Source: CANJUD01 sp043750035 (GTDB lineage: Bacteria; Bacteroidota; Bacteroidia; UKL13-3). From it: a stretch of 11,894 bases of DNA. Below are positions 6,253-11,894 of the stretch, piece by piece. Where the stretch lies: assembly GCA_043750035.1 (NCBI GenBank), contig JAYVCI010000033.1, positions 1 to 11,894 of the forward strand, written 5' to 3'. How positions within the stretch are numbered: position 1 is the stretch's first letter; each line of letters begins with the position of its first letter. The position numbers and the translations under genes are program-made. The notes under the pieces were generated by a model. The model made no database searches. It had not been told where the DNA came from and saw nothing but the letters and a program-made list of their open reading frames with translations.

Positions 6253-6260
6253 TACATTTG
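6253..6260 (+). promoter_or_regulatory. -7 promoter box TACATTTG for the anchored MORN-tail gene
   Basis: A perfect TAnnTTTG match ending 5 nt before the ATG at 6266. The transcript would have a very short or no leader. A TTG at -33 is absent; the palindrome at 6222-6239 lies there instead. Confidence 0.55.
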
Positions 6261-6265
6261 CTCCC

Positions 6266-8212
6266 ATGAAAAAATTCTTTATTTGGTTCACCATAATCAT
6301 CCTGCTATTGGGTGGCGGTTATATTGTTTACCTCAAGTTTTTTGCATCATCCAAGAGCATTGATGCCATGGCCTGCATACCGGCAGATGCGATATATATT
6401 ATAGAAACATCGCAGCCCATTAAAACATGGAAAAAAATTTCTGAATCAAAACCCTGGAACCATATTAAAACTCAAGCAACATTTGCCGAGATAACCAAAA
6501 GTGCCGATGCCCTAGACAAAATGATCAAAGACCATGATATCTTATTTGGTATTTTTGGCGACCGCAAAGTTTTTATATCGGCACACAAAACAAAGCCCAG
6601 CGATTATGATTTTCTTTATGTGGTAGATATGCAGGGAGCTGAAAAAATTGGGATGATAAAAGAAAGTATTGATATGCTTTGTAGTATAGGTGGGTTTAAA
6701 ACCAAAACCAAGGAATACAAAAGCTATCAAATATCTGAGCACTTAGACCTGGCAACCGGGGAAACATTATATACCAGTATTTTGGGAAACCAATTGGCAT
6801 GCAGCTATACAGGTAAACTGGTTGAAGCTGCAATTAATACTATTGATTCTCCCTATTTTACCAAACAAGAAAAATTTAAAGATGTATCTAACCGCACAGC
6901 CGATGGTGGTGCAATGAAATTATATTTGAATGCTGCTTATTATGACGATTTGATTGCATGCTACCAACAACCGCTTGATCAAGTAAACAAAGACATAAGC
7001 AATATTATAGACTTTGCAGGAATGAAAGGAACTATTGAAGATGATGAATTAAAACTGGAAGGAAACCTGAACCTACACGATTCAATGGACAATTATCTAA
7101 CTGATATGCTTCAATTTGGTACCGGAAAATTGGGCAATAAAGAATATATAACCAATCAAGCAGCAATGTGCATGAGTTTGGGCTATGACAAGTTTAGTGA
7201 TTTTTATGAAAAACTTGATAAAAGCATGCAACTTAATGATAAGGATTATGGCACTGTAAACAATAGTGTGAGTAGTACCGAAAAGTATTTAGGCATCTCA
7301 ATCCGTAAAAACATTATATCGTGGATTGGCGATGAGGTAACTTACGTAACCCTCTCACCTAACGACTCTGTAAAAAATGCTGATTATGCCATTGTAATAC
7401 ATGCCAATAACAAAGCTGCCCTAAATGATAACATGGATTTGATTGCCAAACGCCTAAAACGACGTAGCCTGGGCACACTAAAAGTGCAACGTGAAGAATA
7501 TAATAACCATACCATCAAACGGATGAAAGTGCGTGGCTTGTTCCGTAAAATGTTTGGAAAAACTTTCGAGAAATTTGATATGCCTTATTATACAATTATT
7601 GACGATAGAATTATATTTACCAATACAGAGTATAACATGCACCGCATGGTCGACGACTATGATGCTGATAATACTTTAGCCAAAAATGAGGATTATAATA
7701 AACTGACTGACCAGTTCAATAACAATTCCAATGTATTTGTTTACGTTAATATGGAGCAATATTTTCCACTGATGCGTTCCAGCGTGAAGCCAGATACTTA
7801 TTATAAGATGAAACAAAATAAAAAGTATATTACTTGTTTCCCTAAAATGGGTTTTCAGATGACAGGAAATGGAAAATATTATGATGTTAAACTTCGCCTA
7901 GCCTTTAATGCCGATGAACCTAAAGTAAATACAGATTCTGTCCAAACGTTACAGGATACCACCCCTCCTATTGTAAACGACTCTCTCAAAACTGCCTATA
8001 TAAATAATACTAAACAGGAATTTTATCCTACTGGCCAATTGAAATTGGAAGCCAAAATGAATGAAGAAAATAAGATGCATGGTGAATACAAAGAGTATTG
8101 GGAAAATGGCAAATTAAAGGTGAAGGGCAATTACGAAAACGGATTCAGAATGGGAGTATGGAAGTACTATAAAGAAACTGGAGAATATGATAGGAAAACG
8201 AGGTTTGAGTAG
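6266..8212 (+). CDS. Membrane-anchored DUF3352-like protein with C-terminal MORN_2/YwqK-like repeats
   Basis: Encodes 648 residues from ATG 6266. An in-frame upstream start at 6104 would translate repeat DNA and is rejected. MKKFFIWFTIIILLLGGGYI is an N-terminal membrane anchor (about residues 4-24), leaving the rest on the periplasmic side. The segment after it, DAMACIPADAIYIIETSQP, resembles the start of DUF3352-type proteins, large extracytoplasmic proteins of unknown function in which a 'P-A-D-A-x-Y' segment follows the anchor. The last 65 residues (584-648) hold MORN_2-like repeats: FYPTGQLKLEAKM, GEYKEYWENGKLKVKG and GVWKYYKETGE. This pattern is common in Bacteroidota YwqK-like proteins. 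A linker with DSVQTLQDTTPP separates the parts. No catalytic motif is seen. The gene is transcribed from its own box at 6253 and is probably monocistronic. Confidence 0.8.
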   Translation: MKKFFIWFTIIILLLGGGYIVYLKFFASSKSIDAMACIPADAIYIIETSQPIKTWKKISESKPWNHIKTQATFAEITKSADALDKMIKDHDILFGIFGDRKVFISAHKTKPSDYDFLYVVDMQGAEKIGMIKESIDMLCSIGGFKTKTKEYKSYQISEHLDLATGETLYTSILGNQLACSYTGKLVEAAINTIDSPYFTKQEKFKDVSNRTADGGAMKLYLNAAYYDDLIACYQQPLDQVNKDISNIIDFAGMKGTIEDDELKLEGNLNLHDSMDNYLTDMLQFGTGKLGNKEYITNQAAMCMSLGYDKFSDFYEKLDKSMQLNDKDYGTVNNSVSSTEKYLGISIRKNIISWIGDEVTYVTLSPNDSVKNADYAIVIHANNKAALNDNMDLIAKRLKRRSLGTLKVQREEYNNHTIKRMKVRGLFRKMFGKTFEKFDMPYYTIIDDRIIFTNTEYNMHRMVDDYDADNTLAKNEDYNKLTDQFNNNSNVFVYVNMEQYFPLMRSSVKPDTYYKMKQNKKYITCFPKMGFQMTGNGKYYDVKLRLAFNADEPKVNTDSVQTLQDTTPPIVNDSLKTAYINNTKQEFYPTGQLKLEAKMNEENKMHGEYKEYWENGKLKVKGNYENGFRMGVWKYYKETGEYDRKTRFE

Positions 8213-8215
8213 TCA

Positions 8216-8280
8216 GTAATTAGTAGTTAGTAATTAGTAGTTAGTAGTTAGTAGTTAGTAGTTAGTAGTTAGTAGTTAGT
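8216..8280 (+). repeat. 7-bp tandem repeat GTAGTTA, about 9.3 copies
   Basis: Units are GTAGTTA with two GTAATTA variants (8216-8222 and 8230-8236). The last six full units are identical, which implies recent expansion or homogenisation. The array begins 4 nt after the TAG stop at 8210-8212. A perfect repeat of this size is prone to slippage, so its length may vary between strains. Confidence 0.92.
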
Positions 8281-8327
8281 CCCATACGGCAGATAGCATA
8301 TAACAGATAAACCCAAGCTCAACGTTA

Positions 8328-8352
8328 GTGGTTGGTCAAAAGACCAAACCAC
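8328..8352. repeat. Hairpin GTGGTTGGTC-AAAA-GACCAAACCAC
   Basis: Ten base pairs with one bulged A around an AAAA loop. It lies between the 7-bp array and the promoter-like box at 8409. It has no T-tract, but it could still act as a weak terminator or transcript stabiliser for the upstream gene. Confidence 0.7.
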
Positions 8353-8408
8353 AGGCATAACGGCGGTACAAAAAAAGTGAACCGTGAAAACTAGCACTAC
8401 AAATTATA

Positions 8409-8416
8409 TATCTTTG
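8409..8416 (+). promoter_or_regulatory. Promoter-like box TATCTTTG
   Basis: A perfect TAnnTTTG match, 7 nt before an ATG at 8424 that opens a short frame starting MVLMGVKNKVLKRIGECA before running into palindromic DNA. It may be the promoter of a gene disrupted by that element, or a distal promoter giving the restriction-modification gene a long structured leader. Confidence 0.45.
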
Positions 8417-8480
8417 CACGAAGATGGTCTTAATGGGTGTTAAAAATAAAGTTCTTAAAAGGATTGGTGAATGTGCTTCT

Positions 8481-8571
8481 CCGCCGCGGCGGGCCGGGTT
8501 GCATCCCGATAGCTATCGGGACTTTCATGCTATTAAGAGTCACCGTTCTTGTAGAACGGCGACAACCCGGC
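8481..8571. repeat. Composite palindromic element capable of a three-way junction
   Basis: A perfect palindrome CCGCCGCGGCGG (8481-8492) is followed at once by an outer 9-bp stem GCCGGGTTG (8493-8501) with CAACCCGGC (8563-8571). Inside this stem are two separate hairpins: TCCCGATAGCTATCGGGA (8504-8521) and CCGTTCT-TGT-AGAACGG (8543-8559). A stem closing two hairpins is a three-way junction as RNA and a cruciform-prone block as DNA. It ends 21 nt before the TATATTTG box at 8593. It may be a palindromic repeat or MITE, or a leader structure if transcription starts at 8409. Confidence 0.85.
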
Positions 8572-8592
8572 TGCCTTATGCTTGCGGTATCC

Positions 8593-8600
8593 TATATTTG
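8593..8600 (+). promoter_or_regulatory. -7 promoter box TATATTTG for the restriction-modification gene
   Basis: A perfect TAnnTTTG match 25 nt before the ATG at 8626. CTG at 8571-8573 is the only candidate near the -33 position (19-nt spacing), and it overlaps the last base of the composite element's outer stem. Confidence 0.6.
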
Positions 8601-8625
8601 TTGGATATTTTAAACATGAAAATCT

Positions 8626-11600
8626 ATGGACAAAAATCTGATTGAACATATATCAAAATACAGAAAAAAGGTAAAAGCCGCTAATAAGGAATTAACCAAG
8701 AAGGAGGTGTTTAAAGACTTGCTTAACAGACTGTATTCGGGTGAAAAAGAAATTGAAAGTATTATTGATAAAATAACCGGTGGTTCAGAGGCAACAGTTC
8801 TAAATATTCCGAGGAAAGACAAACTTCACAGAGGCAGTGCAGATACCCTTTACAATAAAATCATTATCGAATTTGAGAATGACCTTAAAGTTACCTTAAA
8901 ACACGCAAAGGAACAATTAGCGGGCTATTTACTTGGGCAATACAATTCAGGCGAAGGTTATAATTTTACTTTAATTGTATCTGATTTTATTACTTGGAAA
9001 GTATATGCACCTGATATAACTCAACTTGACAAGCTAGATAGTTTGAATGAAAATGAATTGAAATTAAACGAGGTTACAAGTGCCTCTTTTATTCTCACAG
9101 AACACAACTCAGAAGATTTTTACTATTGGATTGATAGATTTCTTTTTAAAGAAACAAAACAAAAAGCTACACTAAAAAGAATTGAAGAATCATTTGGATA
9201 CCAAAGCAATGTTTTTATTGAATCATTCCTTTTGCTCTCAACCCATTTCAAAGGTGTTAAAAAATATGGAGAAGTTCAAGTCTCTTTAGAACAATGGAAA
9301 AAATTTCTATCAATAGCGTATGGCTCTTTTGATGCAAGCGAAAATAATTTCTTAGTTCATACCTATCTATCTGTATTTTCTAAAATGTTGGCTTACGCCG
9401 TAGTTAGCAACGATGATTATATAGATGATGATGAAATGAGAGGGATTGTTAATGGTAGTATTTTCCATAGATATAATATCCAAAATTTTGTTGATAATGA
9501 CTTTTTTCATTGGATAGGAATTGAAAGGAATTTCTTAGGATTAAAAAAAGTTTTCCGTTTAATTGCACAAGAAATATCATCATACGATTTTAATAATGTT
9601 GATGAGGATATTTTAAAAGGTGTATATCAAGAATTAATTGACCTTGACACTCGACATGCCCTTGGAGAGTATTATACACCTGACTGGCTTTGTGAAAGAG
9701 TAGTAAATGAGTTTGATTTTAAAACAACTGATAAAATATTAGACCCTGCCTGCGGTAGTGGCTCATTTCTTCGTGCTGCCATTCACCGCATCAAACAACT
9801 CAATCCTGAAATTACAGTTGAGGAAATCAACAACAACATTTATGGAATTGATATACACCCTTTGAGTGTGCAGATTGCAAAAACAACAGTACTTATTGCA
9901 CTTGGAAAAGATTTGATTCAATTTAAACGACCTATTCATATAAACATAATTCTTGCAAACGCATTGCTTGCTCCCGAAGGTGTAAATAATTTATTCGGCA
10001 ATGACTTTACTTTAAATATTGATAAGAAAAAAATTATTCTAAGTACACAAATTTTAGACGATAACCTTTTGTTCAACACTGCTATTGAACTTTGTGATAC
10101 TCTTGCAGATGATACGATGAATAAAACCGCAGTCAGTATTGAAACACTTATAAACAATATAAAACGGCAAACTAAAAATTATGGATTCAATGGAAATATT
10201 TCAGACAGCTTTTACAAATTATATCTTGGCTTAAAAGAAGTAAAAGAAAAAGGAAGAGATTCTATTTGGAGTTTCATTATAAAGAATCTCTACAAACCCT
10301 ATTTCTTGAGCAAAAGATTTAATTATGTTATCGGCAATCCGCCCTGGTTCACTTACAGTTCAATAAAAAATGAAGAATATCAAAATTTATTAAGTCAACT
10401 TGCAGAGCAATATAATGTAAAACCAGAAACAGTAAAGAACTTTCCTAATCTTGAAATTGCAGCTATCTTTATGAGCTATTGCAGCAGCTACTTTTTAAAA
10501 GAAGAAGGAGAAATTGCCTTTGTTTTACCAAGAAGTTTTTTCAGTGCCGACCATCACGATAATACACGAAGCGGAAAGGCAAAAGGTTTTCGCTTGAAAC
10601 AAATTTGGGATTTGAATGATGTTTCACCTTTATTCAGAATTCCAAGTGCAGTTTTATTTGCCGAAAAAACAGCAGGGAAAAGAACATTGCCAGCATCAGG
10701 ACTTGCAGGAATTTCCTTTGCAGGGAATTTGCCTGCACACAACTGCAATTTAAAAACAGCAACCCCAAAGCTTTCTGAAACAGAAAACAAATGGTTTTAC
10801 ATCAAGCAAGGAAAATCATCTGCTTTCAGTACACGAAAAGTAAAAGCACAAACGAAGGTAAATCCATACAAAAATAGTTTTAAGAGAGGGGCAGAATTAT
10901 CACCACGTGCCTTTTACTTTATTGAACTTACACAAAAAAATCCACCTGATTGGATCGGAAGGGATTTAAACATTAAGACTTCGAACGCTATTCAAGCTGA
11001 TGCCAAAAGACCATGGAAAGGATTATCTTTTCAAGGTAAAATACAAAGCGACTTCTTATTCCGGACGGCATTATCAAAAAGCATTTTGCCTTTCGCTCTA
11101 TACAAGCCCGATTTGATTGTTTTGCCAATAACTATTGAAGTGGACAGCCATGAGAAGAAGACAATCAAACTCCATTCAAAGGATGAACTTTACAATAAGG
11201 GATTCAGAGATGCCTGGAACTGGTTTAAAAATGCAGATAATATCTGGGCGTTACACTGCACAGAAAAAAACAAAAAAATAAAAGCATTAGAATATATCAA
11301 CTGGAACAATAAGCTTGAAAACCAAAATCTCAATACTCCTTTCGTAGTCATTTACAATGCCTCTGCAAAAGATGCAAACGCAACAGTTGTAGAAAGAAAG
11401 AAATTAGATTTAGAATTTATAGTTGATACAAAGGCGTATGCTTTTTACACAAACAAAAAAGATGAAGCGTATTACTTAGCTGCAATTCTCAATTCAACAA
11501 CGCCAAACTTGATGATGAAAGATTTCCAAACCAAAGGATTGTTCGGTGCAAGAGATGTTCACAAAAAAATTCTTGATATATATTATCCAAAATTTGACGA

Positions 11601-11796
11601 AAAAAACAAAGCACATTTACGCATTGCAGAACTAAGTGAGGCAGCCCACAAAACAGTTTCTACATTTCTTAAAACTATTGACACCACTAAGAAAGTTGAA
11701 GGATTACAATTAGGAAAAATTAGATTAGATATTAAAAAACACTTAGCTAAAGAGATGAAAGAGATTGATGAACTGGTTAAGGAAATAATAGAATAA
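8626..11796 (+). CDS. Type IIG-like restriction-modification enzyme (Eco57I-type N6-adenine methylase fused to nuclease)
   Basis: A 1056-residue single-chain enzyme expected to cut unmodified DNA and methylate adenine at its own site. The N-terminal about 130 residues look like a PD-(D/E)XK nuclease of RecB-like pattern: G70-S-A-D73, then hydrophobic III-E82-F-E84, then Q97-L-A-G-Y101 (QxxxY). The expected catalytic Lys of ExK is Glu84, an oddity. A helical linker follows to about residue 330. The methylase has LGEYYTPDW (346-353, motif X), DPACGSGSF (373-381, motif I, SAM binding), D409 in YGIDIHPLS, and catalytic NPPW (571-574), the gamma-class N6-adenine order. The C-terminal third, with GNLPAHNCNL, DFQTKGLFGARDVHKKILD and a helical end, fits the target-recognition region. 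The ATG at 8626 is used because the ATG at 8616 is out of frame. No helicase or separate hsdS or nuclease gene accompanies it, which argues against Type I/ISP. PglX-like or DISARM methylases are the main alternatives, but the N-terminal nuclease-like domain favours Type IIG. Confidence 0.87.
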   Translation: MDKNLIEHISKYRKKVKAANKELTKKEVFKDLLNRLYSGEKEIESIIDKITGGSEATVLNIPRKDKLHRGSADTLYNKIIIEFENDLKVTLKHAKEQLAGYLLGQYNSGEGYNFTLIVSDFITWKVYAPDITQLDKLDSLNENELKLNEVTSASFILTEHNSEDFYYWIDRFLFKETKQKATLKRIEESFGYQSNVFIESFLLLSTHFKGVKKYGEVQVSLEQWKKFLSIAYGSFDASENNFLVHTYLSVFSKMLAYAVVSNDDYIDDDEMRGIVNGSIFHRYNIQNFVDNDFFHWIGIERNFLGLKKVFRLIAQEISSYDFNNVDEDILKGVYQELIDLDTRHALGEYYTPDWLCERVVNEFDFKTTDKILDPACGSGSFLRAAIHRIKQLNPEITVEEINNNIYGIDIHPLSVQIAKTTVLIALGKDLIQFKRPIHINIILANALLAPEGVNNLFGNDFTLNIDKKKIILSTQILDDNLLFNTAIELCDTLADDTMNKTAVSIETLINNIKRQTKNYGFNGNISDSFYKLYLGLKEVKEKGRDSIWSFIIKNLYKPYFLSKRFNYVIGNPPWFTYSSIKNEEYQNLLSQLAEQYNVKPETVKNFPNLEIAAIFMSYCSSYFLKEEGEIAFVLPRSFFSADHHDNTRSGKAKGFRLKQIWDLNDVSPLFRIPSAVLFAEKTAGKRTLPASGLAGISFAGNLPAHNCNLKTATPKLSETENKWFYIKQGKSSAFSTRKVKAQTKVNPYKNSFKRGAELSPRAFYFIELTQKNPPDWIGRDLNIKTSNAIQADAKRPWKGLSFQGKIQSDFLFRTALSKSILPFALYKPDLIVLPITIEVDSHEKKTIKLHSKDELYNKGFRDAWNWFKNADNIWALHCTEKNKKIKALEYINWNNKLENQNLNTPFVVIYNASAKDANATVVERKKLDLEFIVDTKAYAFYTNKKDEAYYLAAILNSTTPNLMMKDFQTKGLFGARDVHKKILDIYYPKFDEKNKAHLRIAELSEAAHKTVSTFLKTIDTTKKVEGLQLGKIRLDIKKHLAKEMKEIDELVKEIIE

Positions 11797-11854
11797 ATAT
11801 TACTAACTATTTCATAGCATAGGCGACATTTTTTTCACAAAAAAAGGCGGCTAC

Positions 11855-11862
11855 TAAATTTG
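11855..11862 (+). promoter_or_regulatory. Promoter-like box TAAATTTG at the window end
   Basis: A perfect TAnnTTTG match 59 nt after the restriction-modification stop. It probably serves a gene that starts beyond the window. Just before it lies TTTTTTT-CAC-AAAAAAA (11829-11845), a weak A/T hairpin that could help end the upstream transcript. Confidence 0.35.
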
Positions 11863-11894
11863 TATTTTTTTGCAAGTCGGTCATTGTTTGTTTT

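Noticed and set aside
6104..6265. Upstream extension of the anchored MORN-tail protein, and the alternative-frame ORF at 6118-6363
   Set aside because: Both translate palindromic repeat DNA. The ATG at 6266, preceded by TACATTTG and followed by a clear membrane anchor, is the better start.
8424..8645. Plus-strand ORF of 73 residues beginning MVLMGVKNK
   Set aside because: It reads straight through the composite palindromic element and runs into the restriction-modification gene. The first 18 codons may be a gene remnant, but the ORF as a whole is not supported.
8626..11796. PglX of BREX or the DISARM methylase
   Set aside because: No other BREX or DISARM genes are in the window, and the N-terminal nuclease-like domain with an Eco57I-type methylase order fits a Type IIG enzyme better. 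Flanking genes outside the window could change this.

Overview
The window looks like a stretch of a Bacteroidota (Bacteroidetes) chromosome. The evidence is the low GC content, genes without Shine-Dalgarno sequences, repeated matches to the Bacteroidota -7 promoter box TAnnTTTG just upstream of starts, a YceI-type lipoprotein with a Bacteroidota-style lipobox, a MORN_2/YwqK-like C-terminal tail, and wide intergenic spaces full of short palindromes. I cannot name a genus.

Layout. 1-318: repeat-rich leader with heptamer arrays and a nested 22-bp inverted repeat, then a promoter-like box. 319-996 (+): YceI-family lipoprotein, closed by an intrinsic terminator. 1065-1549: decayed DNA holding a minus-strand frameshifted remnant and a plus-strand broken small ORF whose stop overlaps the next start. 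1550-2659 (+): secreted gluzincin-like metalloprotease with an HEPFH motif. 2660-3001: gene-free, with an orphan promoter-like box and a strong hairpin. 3002-about 3167 (+): N-terminal stump of a nucleoside-deoxyribosyltransferase/TIR-like 'FIIMPF' gene, cut off by palindromic DNA. 3477-6089 (+): intact mutS. 6090-6265: heptamers and two palindromes. 6266-8212 (+): membrane-anchored DUF3352-like protein with a MORN-like tail. 8213-8625: 7-bp tandem array, hairpin and a composite three-way-junction element. 8626-11796 (+): a single-polypeptide Type IIG-like restriction-modification enzyme. 11797-11894: short spacer with a promoter-like box for a gene beyond the window.

The genes do not form an obvious pathway or operon. 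All intact genes lie on the plus strand, but each is separated by long repeat-bearing spacers and most have their own promoter-like box. The functional themes are envelope proteins (YceI lipoprotein, secreted protease, anchored MORN-tail protein), DNA repair (MutS) and phage defence (Type IIG enzyme, plus the stump of a possible second defence-type gene).

The most unusual content is non-coding. There is a family of short hairpins with 7-8 bp arms and a 3-nt loop. One 19-nt copy lies inside the YceI reading frame, and its exact reverse complement lies between mutS and the next gene. Three sequence families of 7-bp tandem repeats also occur, two of them starting within 5 nt of a stop codon. A composite element of nested palindromes sits immediately upstream of the restriction-modification gene. 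I found no convincing multi-gene novel system; the repeat architecture and the Type IIG enzyme, with its atypical nuclease motif, are the best leads.
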